Source: Christiangramia sp. OXR-203 (GTDB lineage Bacteria; Bacteroidota; Bacteroidia; Flavobacteriales; Flavobacteriaceae). From it: DNA of 64,000 nucleotides. The notes beneath the pieces are model-generated. The model was not told the DNA's origin and made no database searches. It saw only the letters and a list, made by a program, of their open reading frames with translations. The stretch lies in assembly GCF_034372165.1 (NCBI RefSeq), contig NZ_CP139698.1:2046001-2110000 (forward strand), read 5' to 3'. A program made the position numbers and the translations under genes. Of this stretch, positions 44,172-52,337 are shown piece by piece (positions within the stretch are counted from its first letter, which is position 1; each line of letters opens with the position of its first letter).

Positions 44172-45677
44172 ATGAGAAAAGGATTTATCATAACGAACAT
44201 CATCTTGGTTGTGGCATTAGTTGCCATAATCGTCTTGTATCCATTGCTATGGTGGCTCGCCTTAGTAATACTTCCTTTCCTAATTTTAGGACTTTTGGAT
44301 TATTATCAAAAATCCAATAATATTAGGCGAACCTATCCCTTGCTTGGTAGAATCACAAATTTTCTTGAGGAGCAGCGCCACGTTATTCAGGAAACATTAT
44401 TGCTCAACCGTACGGAAGGACAACCCTTTACTTGGATACAAAAGGAAATCGTCTATAAGCGTGCCGCAGATGCCAATAAAAGTCAACCTTTTGGCACACA
44501 AATACCGTACGATGAAGTTGGTCGTGAATGGTTTACACATTCCACCTATCCGGCAAAAGAAGTCAACGATGATTTTAGAGTAACATTTGGAAGTTCCAAG
44601 TGCGACAAACCCTATTCTGCAAGTATTCTAAATCTTGCGGGAATGAGCTATGGCTCAATAAGCAAAAATGCGACCTTAGCCCTTAATGGCGGTGCTAAAA
44701 TAGCTGGTTTTGCCCAGAATACGGGTGAAGGTGGCTTTACACCCTATCATCAACAATACGGTGCAGATATTATCTTTCAGTTTGGAACTGGATACTTTGG
44801 ATGTCGTGATGCAGAAGGAAATTTTGACGCCAAAAAATTCGCCGACATCGCAACCAACGATGTAGTGAAAATGATTGAAATAAAAATTTCACAAGGAGCC
44901 AAACCTGGGTTTGGTGCCATACTACCTGCAAAGAAAAACACAAAGGAAATCGCAAAATTCAGGGATGTTGAAAAGGGAACCGAAATTCTTTCGCCACCGC
45001 ACCATTCAGCATTTGGAAACGATGAAGAAATGATTTCGTTTGTTGAAAAATTGAGAAAACTTTCCAATGGCAAACCAATTGGTATTAAACTATGTATTGG
45101 GCAAAAAGATGAATTTGAAAGAATGGTTCAATCTTTCGCTGAAAAGCAAAATTATCCAGACTTCATTGCCATTGACGGTGCCGAAGGAGGTACGGGCGCT
45201 GCCCATATGGAATCACTTCATTGGGCAGGGCTGCCGATCGTTGAAGCTATTCATTTCGCAAACCGGATTCTTAAAAATTATGACTTGCGAGATGAGATAA
45301 AATTAATGGCAGCTGGTAAAATCATTTCGGCTTTTGATATCTATAGAATGTTGGCACTCGGCGCCGATACCTGTTATAGTGCCAGAGGAATGATGTTTGC
45401 CTTGGGGTGTGTGCAGTCCTTAAAATGCAATTTAGATACTTGTCCTACCGGCATAACCACAATGGTACCGTCGAGGGTAGCGTCATTAGTTGTGGAAGAC
45501 AAGAAGAACAAAGTAGCCAATTACCATAAAAACACAATGCAAGCCTTTAAAGAGTTACTGGGTTCAATGGGACTTGAAAATAGAACGGGCGTACATAGAA
45601 AATACATTGTTAGACGTATAAACGAAACCGAAACAAAGACATATCAAGAAATTTTTATAAAACCCTCAAAAGAATGA
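44172..45677 (+). CDS. FMN-binding glutamate-synthase-like membrane protein
   Basis: This 501-residue protein has two N-terminal membrane helices (about residues 5-48) followed by the FMN-binding, TIM-barrel domain of the glutamate synthase alpha subunit. Motifs seen are AGMSYGSISKNATLAL, QNTGEGGFTPYHQQYGAD, IDGAEGGTGAAHM and LKCNLDTCPTGITT. It lacks the glutaminase domain, so it is not a standard GltB; the stand-alone form is found in many bacteria with unclear substrate. It overlaps the downstream channel gene by 4 bases. Confidence 0.9.
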   Translation: MRKGFIITNIILVVALVAIIVLYPLLWWLALVILPFLILGLLDYYQKSNNIRRTYPLLGRITNFLEEQRHVIQETLLLNRTEGQPFTWIQKEIVYKRAADANKSQPFGTQIPYDEVGREWFTHSTYPAKEVNDDFRVTFGSSKCDKPYSASILNLAGMSYGSISKNATLALNGGAKIAGFAQNTGEGGFTPYHQQYGADIIFQFGTGYFGCRDAEGNFDAKKFADIATNDVVKMIEIKISQGAKPGFGAILPAKKNTKEIAKFRDVEKGTEILSPPHHSAFGNDEEMISFVEKLRKLSNGKPIGIKLCIGQKDEFERMVQSFAEKQNYPDFIAIDGAEGGTGAAHMESLHWAGLPIVEAIHFANRILKNYDLRDEIKLMAAGKIISAFDIYRMLALGADTCYSARGMMFALGCVQSLKCNLDTCPTGITTMVPSRVASLVVEDKKNKVANYHKNTMQAFKELLGSMGLENRTGVHRKYIVRRINETETKTYQEIFIKPSKE

Positions 45678-46222
45678 GTGAAGAAAAGGATATAGAAACC
45701 ACGGCTGCCTTTTATGGGCAACTTTTCAATAGTTCAAAGTACGTACTATTGGTAGTGCTTATTGCTACAGCTATCGGGCTGTATGTCTTGCCTAATATTA
45801 ATGCTATCTGTGCTGTGGTTATACTATTGGCCCTTACGCTAATAAAGATAGGATTTATCATAGCCTTATCCTTTAATCAATTAATGAAAATTATCGGACA
45901 GAGCCATTTGCTGAGCCACGTTTTAGTGTTATTCGGATTTTTAATTGTCCTGATTGTACTTTCATTCGCTATAGACTATACAGCATTACATTTTTTTGAT
46001 TCTACTCATTTCAAGATAAATAATAGTTCGGGAAATAACGGGCTGTTGGTATTTTTCGATATGTCCTATTTCAGTCTAATTACATTTTCATCTGTAGGCT
46101 ACGGCGATATAATCCCGATAACGGTTACAACTAAAACCTTGGTGGCACTTGAGGTGGCCCTCAGATTTTTTGTCCTTGTATTTGGTATCGCAAATGTGAA
46201 TAGAATTCGAGTAAATAAATAA
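45674..46222 (+). CDS. Small two-pore-helix ion channel protein
   Basis: This 182-residue protein has about four hydrophobic segments and a pore loop YFSLITFSSVGYGDIIPIT with a canonical potassium-filter sequence (SVGYGD). It starts inside the stop of the FMN protein gene (ATGA overlap). It corresponds in position, but not closely in sequence, to the channel at 1-737. Confidence 0.85.
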   Translation: MSEEKDIETTAAFYGQLFNSSKYVLLVVLIATAIGLYVLPNINAICAVVILLALTLIKIGFIIALSFNQLMKIIGQSHLLSHVLVLFGFLIVLIVLSFAIDYTALHFFDSTHFKINNSSGNNGLLVFFDMSYFSLITFSSVGYGDIIPITVTTKTLVALEVALRFFVLVFGIANVNRIRVNK

Positions 46223-46240
46223 CCCTTAATAACTAAAATT

Positions 46241-46723
46241 ATGAAAACTCTAAAATTAACAACAATCCTAATGCTACTTACGTTTGCCACAGGCCAAATG
46301 TTTAGCCAAAATGTAGATTTAGGCACCGAGAAAGAAGCTGTTCTAAAAGTAATGAAAACCTATAAGGATGCGCTGCAAAACCTGACGACTGAAGGCACCT
46401 TTGAGTTGTTTACAAAAGACTCAGAAGTTTTTGAATCTGGCGGTGTTGAAGGCTCATACGCACACTATATAGAACATCACTTAGGGCCAGAATTAGGTCA
46501 TTTCAAGAAGTTTGAATTTTCAGATTATGAAATTGATGCAGAAGTAGATTTGCCCTACGCCTTTACTACCGAAACCTATATCTACACTATCGTTCTCAAC
46601 CCAGATGATGAAGGCAATAGTAGAACGATAAAGAAAAAAGGGGTGGCAACTTCTGTCCTTAAGAAGATAGATGAGAAATGGAAAATAATTAAAACGCACT
46701 CTTCATCAAGAAATACAAAGTAA
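46241..46723 (+). CDS. Exported NTF2-like (DUF4440-type) protein
   Basis: This 160-residue protein has a signal peptide (about residues 1-23, MFSQN) and an NTF2-like domain: KEAVLKVMKTYKDALQNLTT and the terminal GVATSVLKKIDEKWKIIKTH. Such domains form a hydrophobic pocket and usually bind or convert small molecules; the ligand is unknown. Confidence 0.8.
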   Translation: MKTLKLTTILMLLTFATGQMFSQNVDLGTEKEAVLKVMKTYKDALQNLTTEGTFELFTKDSEVFESGGVEGSYAHYIEHHLGPELGHFKKFEFSDYEIDAEVDLPYAFTTETYIYTIVLNPDDEGNSRTIKKKGVATSVLKKIDEKWKIIKTHSSSRNTK

Positions 46724-46729
46724 AATATA

Positions 46730-47284
46730 ATGAAAAAACACATCTATTTTTCTGTAGTATTAATCATTTCTCTAATAGTCTCTTGCAAACAAGAAAGTAA
46801 AGAGACCAAAGAAGTTGTGAAGGAAGAAATAGAAACAGTTTCTCAAACCGCTGAACCCGACAAGAAAAAACCATTAAGTCCGCATACCGAAACAATGGCA
46901 ATGGTTGGCGATGCTCATATCCATATAGATTACTCTTCCCCAGGCGTAAGGAATAGAATAATTTTTGGTGGACTGTTGGCGTATGACCAAGTCTGGCAGG
47001 CTGGTGCCCATATGGCCACTTGGTTGGAAACAGATAAGGATTTAGAAATTGATGGCAAGGTATTGAAAGCCGGAAAATATGGATTTTTTGTTATTCCAAA
47101 TCAGGAAGAATGGACTGTCATTTTCAACAGAAATTGGAACCAACACGGAAAGGATGACTATGATGCGAGCGATGATGTATTACGAATTAAAGCAACGCCT
47201 AAAATTTCCGAAGAAATCAAGGAACATTTAGAGTACAAAATAAACAAAACAACAGAGACTTCAGGAACAATCTCAATGAGTTAG
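46730..47284 (+). CDS. DUF2911 lipoprotein
   Basis: This 184-residue protein has a lipobox (LIVSC) and a DUF2911 domain: VGDAHIHIDYSSPGVRNRII, AGAHMATWLETDKDLEIDG and WTVIFNRNWNQHG. DUF2911 proteins are common exported Bacteroidota proteins of unknown function. The HIH and NQHG residues could contact metal, but this is not shown. Confidence 0.85.
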   Translation: MKKHIYFSVVLIISLIVSCKQESKETKEVVKEEIETVSQTAEPDKKKPLSPHTETMAMVGDAHIHIDYSSPGVRNRIIFGGLLAYDQVWQAGAHMATWLETDKDLEIDGKVLKAGKYGFFVIPNQEEWTVIFNRNWNQHGKDDYDASDDVLRIKATPKISEEIKEHLEYKINKTTETSGTISMS

Positions 47285-47324
47285 GAAAAAGTAACGATTG
47301 AGTTTCCTTTCGAAATAAAGTAAT

Positions 47325-48032
47325 ATGGTCAACAGAAAAACAGCGAAATGGATTAGAAAAGCACACCGCTACTTGGGTATCTTTTTAGGTATTCAGTTCT
47401 TGATGTGGACGATTAGTGGGATGTATTTCAGCTGGACGGACATCGACGAGATACACGGTGACCAATTTAAGAAAGAAGCACCTGTACAGACCTCATTTAA
47501 TGATTTGCTCGGCACATCCCAACTCGCTACTAAAGAACCCGTCCAATCTTTGGAATTACTGGAAATAGCAAATGAACCTTACTATTGGATAAATGAAGCA
47601 CAGCTTTATAATGCCAGAACAGGACAAGGGAAAAATGGAATTACTAAAGAAGAGGCTCAACAAGTTGCAAATAGGTATATGTTGAACGATTTTGAAATAG
47701 CAAAAATTCAATTAGTCCATTCTGTAGGAGCACATCACGAATATCGCGGTCGCCCACTTCCAGTCTATGAAATTTCTTATGAGACACCACAAAACTTAAA
47801 AGCCTATGTGGCGGTTGAGAATGGCGCTTTTCAAACGGTGAGACATAGGGACTGGCGCTGGTTTGATTTTCTTTGGATGACCCATACAATGGATTATCAG
47901 GGAAGGGATAATTTCAACACGTTGCTATTAAGGGCATTTTCACTTTTGGGATTGATAACAGTCTTAAGTGGTTTTGTACTATGGTACATCAGTTCCCCAT
48001 CAATCAGAAAATTAAAGAAGAAGCTTAAATAG
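47325..48032 (+). CDS. PepSY-associated membrane protein
   Basis: This 235-residue protein has a first helix starting WIRKAHRYLGIFLGIQFLMW and a last one FSLLGLITVLSGFVLWYIS, with periplasmic PepSY-like material between (GKNGITKEEAQQVANRYML). RKAHRYLG is the usual start of PepSY-TM proteins, often linked to siderophore or metal-reducing systems. No further function can be read. Confidence 0.75.
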   Translation: MVNRKTAKWIRKAHRYLGIFLGIQFLMWTISGMYFSWTDIDEIHGDQFKKEAPVQTSFNDLLGTSQLATKEPVQSLELLEIANEPYYWINEAQLYNARTGQGKNGITKEEAQQVANRYMLNDFEIAKIQLVHSVGAHHEYRGRPLPVYEISYETPQNLKAYVAVENGAFQTVRHRDWRWFDFLWMTHTMDYQGRDNFNTLLLRAFSLLGLITVLSGFVLWYISSPSIRKLKKKLK

Positions 48033-48056
48033 ATAATAACTTAAAAACCAAAAACA

Positions 48057-48554
48057 ATGGATTCAAAAGAAAACACACAAGACGGAATGAAGAAAAATAC
48101 TTACGGAAAGTTTATGGCTATGCTTGGGCTTTCATTTATAGCAATGTACATCACAATGTACCTAAATACCTACGAATGGGACCACGTTTGGTTTAGCCTT
48201 ACAAGATTTTATATGGTTTGCCTCGGTATAGCTGCAATGGCAGTAATTATGTTGTCATTAATGCTAAATATGTATAAGAACAAGAAAAAGAACATAGCTA
48301 TTTATTTGGGGAGTTTAATACTTTTTGTGAGTGCATTGGGTCTGGTACGCGAACAAAAATCAACTGTAGGTGACGTTCTCTGGATGAAAGCAATGATTCC
48401 ACACCACTCTATTGCAATCTTAACAAGCAAAAGAGCCGACATAAAAGACCCAGAAGCCAAAAAACTTGCCGAGGAAATAATCGAGGCACAGTTGCGTGAG
48501 ATTGCACAAATGAAAAAGATTATTTACAGATTGGAAAACAAAAAAGAGGAATAG
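48057..48554 (+). CDS. DUF305 membrane protein
   Basis: This 165-residue protein has three hydrophobic segments and the DUF305 core MKAMIPHHSIAILTSKRADI, almost identical there to the left paralogue at 6804. It directly precedes cusB. Confidence 0.85.
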   Translation: MDSKENTQDGMKKNTYGKFMAMLGLSFIAMYITMYLNTYEWDHVWFSLTRFYMVCLGIAAMAVIMLSLMLNMYKNKKKNIAIYLGSLILFVSALGLVREQKSTVGDVLWMKAMIPHHSIAILTSKRADIKDPEAKKLAEEIIEAQLREIAQMKKIIYRLENKKEE

Positions 48555-48585
48555 TACTTGCGCTATTTCTTTTAAAACTAATATT

Positions 48586-50397
48586 ATGAAAAAGAATTTA
48601 ATATTTATTGGCCTTGCCTTAGTAGTAGGGCTATTGGGAGGATGGCTCATATTTGGAGGGTCAGGAAATGATGAACAGGCGATAAAGGACTTGTCCGATA
48701 TGTCAGATTCGCACGATCATTCAGGTGAAAGTGCTGAGCAGATGTGGACTTGCTCAATGCACCCACAAATTATGCAACCCGAACCTGGCGATTGCCCAAT
48801 CTGCGGAATGGACCTCATTCCAGCTGAGGCTGGAGCAGACGGTCTGTCTGCAGATGAGATTAAGATGACCGAAAATGCAATGGCACTGGCTAACATACAA
48901 ACATCGGTCGTAGGACAAGGTCAGATGGGTAGTGGCACATTAAAACTATCTGGAAAGATAAAGCCCAATGAAGAATCCAACGCTGTGCAGGTCACCTATT
49001 TTGGTGGAAGAATTGAAAACCTCTATGTTAATACTACAGGAGAACGTGTAGGTGCCGGACAGCGTTTGGCAACTATTTATTCACCTGAATTAGTTTCTGC
49101 CCAACAAGAATTACTCACGGCTGCATCGTTGAAGGAATCACAGCCAGCACTCTATAAAGCTGTGAGGAATAAACTAAAGCTTTGGAAACTTTCTGAAAAG
49201 CAAATTAATGCTATAGAGACCGCTGGAAAAGTACAAGAAAATTTCCCTGTTTATGCAACCGTTTCTGGGACAGTAACGCATAAAATGGTAGAAGAAGGTG
49301 ACTATGTAAAACAAGGACAACCCTTGTATAAAATTGCCAACCTCAATACGGTCTGGGCAGAATTTGATGCCTATGAGAATCAGATTGCTTCCTTGAAAGT
49401 TGGTCAAACTATTAAAGTGACTACCAATGCGTATCGCAATGAAGTATTTGATGCAAAAGTTTCATTTATTGACCCTTTATTAAATTCTTCTACACGAACC
49501 GTCGTAGTTAGAGCGGTGCTAAATAATAAAAATGATTTGTTCAAACCAGGAATGTTCGTCGAGGGTAAAATTGAAGGTGCTCAAGAAAGCACTTTAAGTA
49601 AAATAACAGTTCCTGCTACAGCTGTGATGTGGACTGGTGAACGTTCTGTGGTTTATGTTAAAACTAATCCTAACGAAGCTATTTTTGAAATGAGAGAAGT
49701 CTTACTCGGTAATGCCAATGGAGACACCTATACCATAATTGAAGGTCTTCAAAATGGTGATGAAGTGGTAACTAATGGCACGTTTACAGTAGATGCTGCT
49801 GCACAATTACAAGGCAAAAAATCTATGATGAACACAGCTGGTGGCAAAACAATGACCGGTCACGAAGGGCATTTAGGTATGCAAGGAAACAATTCTGGAG
49901 ATAGTAAGGGGAATACTGACCATTCAGAAATGAAAGAAAGGATAGCTGTTTCAAACAAATTTCAAGGCCAGTTAAAACAGGTGTTTGAGGATTATATTCT
50001 TTTGAAAGATGCTCTGGTTAATGATGATGCCAAAAATGCACAGCAAGCGGGAAAACAAATAATACGATCCCTGAAAAATGTAGATATGAAGTTGTTATCC
50101 GATGAAAAAGCACATAACCATTGGATGACAATTCAAAAGGAATTAAATACTTCGGCAAACGCAATTTCAAGTAATACGGATATTTCAAAACAAAGAGGGC
50201 ATTTCAAGCATTTGTCTGCGCATATGATAAGTAGTGTACAGCTCTTTGGGGTCAATGAAAATGTTTATATCCAGTTTTGTCCAATGGCAGACAATAATAA
50301 GGGAGCATACTGGATAAGTTTAGAGGAAGAAGTCCGTAACCCATATTATGGCGAAGCAATGTTAACCTGTGGTGAGGTTAGAGATACGTTAAAATAA
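48586..50397 (+). CDS. cusB: CusB-type periplasmic adaptor with metal-binding and DUF3347 domains
   Basis: This 603-residue protein has an N-terminal membrane anchor, a heavy-metal-binding domain (about residues 53-80, MWTCSMHPQIMQPEPGDCPI), then the barrel-sandwich and lipoyl-type adaptor region (about 115-400, ENLYVNTTGERVGAGQRLAT and TVWAEFDAYENQIASLKVG). It ends in a full DUF3347 domain (about 460-603, QFCPMADNNKGAYWISLEEE then NPYYGEAMLTCGEV). It should bridge CusA and TolC. It is unusual to be encoded 13 kb from them and to carry both metal domains. Confidence 0.92.
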   Translation: MKKNLIFIGLALVVGLLGGWLIFGGSGNDEQAIKDLSDMSDSHDHSGESAEQMWTCSMHPQIMQPEPGDCPICGMDLIPAEAGADGLSADEIKMTENAMALANIQTSVVGQGQMGSGTLKLSGKIKPNEESNAVQVTYFGGRIENLYVNTTGERVGAGQRLATIYSPELVSAQQELLTAASLKESQPALYKAVRNKLKLWKLSEKQINAIETAGKVQENFPVYATVSGTVTHKMVEEGDYVKQGQPLYKIANLNTVWAEFDAYENQIASLKVGQTIKVTTNAYRNEVFDAKVSFIDPLLNSSTRTVVVRAVLNNKNDLFKPGMFVEGKIEGAQESTLSKITVPATAVMWTGERSVVYVKTNPNEAIFEMREVLLGNANGDTYTIIEGLQNGDEVVTNGTFTVDAAAQLQGKKSMMNTAGGKTMTGHEGHLGMQGNNSGDSKGNTDHSEMKERIAVSNKFQGQLKQVFEDYILLKDALVNDDAKNAQQAGKQIIRSLKNVDMKLLSDEKAHNHWMTIQKELNTSANAISSNTDISKQRGHFKHLSAHMISSVQLFGVNENVYIQFCPMADNNKGAYWISLEEEVRNPYYGEAMLTCGEVRDTLK

Positions 50398-50461
50398 TCA
50401 GGGTTAGAGTTAATTGGTAAAAGCGGATTCCTCAGCCTTTAATATTTTAAAGAGGAGAAAG

Positions 50462-50644
50462 ATGATGAGTGAAAGTAGAAGAAATAGAAGAAAAAACAAG
50501 AAAAATACATATAAACAGAAAAATCCGATTACAAAAAAAGATAAGGTTATCGGAATTTCAGCGATGATAGGATTATTTATTGCTGCTGTAATACTAATCA
50601 TATATCTAAATTTAGATTTTATTAGGCATTTTTTCAACCTATGA
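50462..50644 (+). CDS. Small basic single-helix membrane protein
   Basis: This 60-residue protein starts at ATG 50462 after a good ribosome-binding-like AGAGGAGAAAG. The N-terminal half is very basic and Asn/Lys-rich (RRNRRKNKKNTYKQKNP), the C-terminal half a membrane helix (ISAMIGLFIAAVILIIYLN). Its stop overlaps the HMA-AraC gene by 4 bases. No family was recognised. Confidence 0.6.
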   Translation: MMSESRRNRRKNKKNTYKQKNPITKKDKVIGISAMIGLFIAAVILIIYLNLDFIRHFFNL

Positions 50645-51207
50645 ATAATACCATCCACATTAAAAATATGGTCTGTCCGAGATGTATATCCGCAGTTTCC
50701 CAAATTTTGGTAGGATTGAACATTGATTACAAAGCTGTCAAGTTAGGAGAAGTAGAATTGGTATCGATGCTTAACGAATTCGAAAAAAAATCTTTGCAAA
50801 AAAAGCTACAAAATGCAGGATTTAGTTTGATTGACGACCGTAAAAGTCAGCTTATCGAGCAAATGAAGAATTTGGTAATTGAGAAGATACATTATTCTAA
50901 TGAAGAGACCGAATTAAAATGGGCCAATATTATAAGTTACGAGCTGAACTTAGATTATAAATATTTAAGTTCCCTATTCTCATCGGTAGAAAGCATCACG
51001 TTCGAGCAATACATCATCAACCAAAAAATTGAACGTGTAAAAGAACTTATTGTCTATGATGAATTAACCTTGAGTGAGATAGCTTTTCAATTACATTATA
51101 GTAGCGTTGCGTACTTAAGCAATCAATTCAAAAAAGTAACGGGAATGACACCCACGCAGTTCAAGAAATCTGTGACAAAAAACCGAAAATCCTTGGATGA
51201 GATTTAA
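50641..51207 (+). CDS. HMA-AraC fusion transcriptional regulator (copy 2)
   Basis: This 188-residue protein has the HMA-like N-terminus (IHIKNMVCPRCISAVSQILV) with MxCxxC, a middle helix-rich linker, and the C-terminal AraC-type DNA-binding pair (VKELIVYDELTLSEIAFQLH and LSNQFKKVTGMTPTQFKKS). The layout matches 28210 and 55558. It follows the small membrane protein by overlap and precedes the mercury locus, so it may regulate cusB-side genes or the mer genes; the target is unknown. Confidence 0.85.
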   Translation: MNNTIHIKNMVCPRCISAVSQILVGLNIDYKAVKLGEVELVSMLNEFEKKSLQKKLQNAGFSLIDDRKSQLIEQMKNLVIEKIHYSNEETELKWANIISYELNLDYKYLSSLFSSVESITFEQYIINQKIERVKELIVYDELTLSEIAFQLHYSSVAYLSNQFKKVTGMTPTQFKKSVTKNRKSLDEI

Positions 51208-51262
51208 TTAAAGAACATTAAAAAACAAAGGTTGTTTAAAAGTTCAAAGTTACTTGTTGCGT

Positions 51263-51307
51263 TATTATTTAAGTATTTGCTTAAATAATATAATAATGAT
51301 ATATTTG
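51263..51307 (+). promoter_or_regulatory. Inverted-repeat operator overlapping a Bacteroidota promoter, before arsR
   Basis: TATTATTTAAG (51263-51273) and CTTAAATAATA (51280-51290) are perfectly inverted 11-base arms around TATTTG. The TTG in the spacer (51277-51279) serves as -33 element, with TATATTTG (TAnnTTTG consensus) at 51300-51307, 20 bases further on. The arsR ATG is at 51330. An ArsR dimer on the palindrome would cover the -33 box, which fits autorepression released by Hg or another metal. Confidence 0.75.
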
Positions 51308-51329
51308 TGGCCACTTTAAATCAAAAAAG

Positions 51330-51701
51330 ATGAGCTTGGAAATAACCTGTACACGGAACGAAGCAGACAAGAAGCAAATATCGAGATGTAAGGAAACCAT
51401 AGAGAATTCTTCAGGTAGCTTAGAAGCAATAAGCAAAATTTTGTCTCTTGCGGGAAGCGAGGTACGACTGAAAATTCTATTTCTATTGAACATAGAGAAT
51501 GAACTGTGTCCTTGCGATATTGCTGACATTCTTGAAATGAGTGTTCCTGCCGTATCCCAACATATCCGTAAAATGAAGGATGCGGGAATTATTACATCGA
51601 GACGTGAAGGGCAAACATTGTATTATTCGCTGGTAAAGAGTGAGGACAATGTTTTGAATGGAATTTTCAATTCAATTTCAGCAAGAAAGAAAACAGCTTA
51701 G
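51330..51701 (+). CDS. ArsR-family metal-responsive repressor
   Basis: This 123-residue winged-helix protein has LAGSEVRLKILFLLN, then ENELCPCDIADILEMSVPAVSQHIRKM, with the ArsR-type Cys pair (C-P-C) at the start of the recognition region, and the beta wing SRREGQTLYYSL. Metal binding at the Cys pair would release DNA. It heads the mercury locus and has a palindrome in its own promoter. Confidence 0.9.
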   Translation: MSLEITCTRNEADKKQISRCKETIENSSGSLEAISKILSLAGSEVRLKILFLLNIENELCPCDIADILEMSVPAVSQHIRKMKDAGIITSRREGQTLYYSLVKSEDNVLNGIFNSISARKKTA

Positions 51702-51713
51702 AAAGTTTACATT

Positions 51714-52337
51714 ATGGCACCGAATAAAACTTCAAATACCGCGGCCTATACCGGCATTTTTACCGCAGTTGCAGCATCAATATGTTGTATAACCCCTGTC
51801 TTGGCATTAATTGCTGGAACAAGCGGAATTGCATCTACATTCTCTTGGGTCGAGCCATTTAGACCCTATCTTATCGGCTTGACCATTATTGTTTTGGTCT
51901 TTGCCTGGTACCAGAAACTACGACCGAAAACACAGGAAGAAATAGATTGCGCCTGTGAAGATGATGCGAAACCATCGTTTTGGCAATCCAAACGGTTCTT
52001 ATTGATAGTAACACTATTCGCCGCATTGATGCTGGCCTTCCCGTACTATTCCAATCTATTTTATGCACAGCCCGCCAAGGATATCGTCTATGTCTCTCAA
52101 TCCAATATCAAAAAACAGACTTTTGAAGTCGCTGGAATGACCTGTGCAGGTTGTGAGGCACACGTAGAAAGCGAAGTCAATAAATTGGACGGAATTATTT
52201 CTGTCAAAGCCAGCTACGAAAATGCCAACACCATAGTGGAATTTGACAAGACCAAAACCGATTTGCCCGCAATCCGAAAAGCCATAGAGAAAACAGGATA
52301 CAAAGTAGTCGAGAATACCACCAAAGAAAATAAGTAG
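51714..52337 (+). CDS. merTP: MerTP mercuric transport protein (fused)
   Basis: This 207-residue protein joins a MerT-like membrane part (about residues 1-125, three helices, with CCITP at the usual Cys-Cys position) to a C-terminal MerP-like HMA domain with GMTCAGCEAHVESEVNKL (about 140-200). It should take up Hg(II) at the periplasmic face and deliver it inside. Bacteroidota commonly fuse MerT and MerP. Its stop is immediately followed by the flavoenzyme's ATG. Confidence 0.88.
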   Translation: MAPNKTSNTAAYTGIFTAVAASICCITPVLALIAGTSGIASTFSWVEPFRPYLIGLTIIVLVFAWYQKLRPKTQEEIDCACEDDAKPSFWQSKRFLLIVTLFAALMLAFPYYSNLFYAQPAKDIVYVSQSNIKKQTFEVAGMTCAGCEAHVESEVNKLDGIISVKASYENANTIVEFDKTKTDLPAIRKAIEKTGYKVVENTTKENK

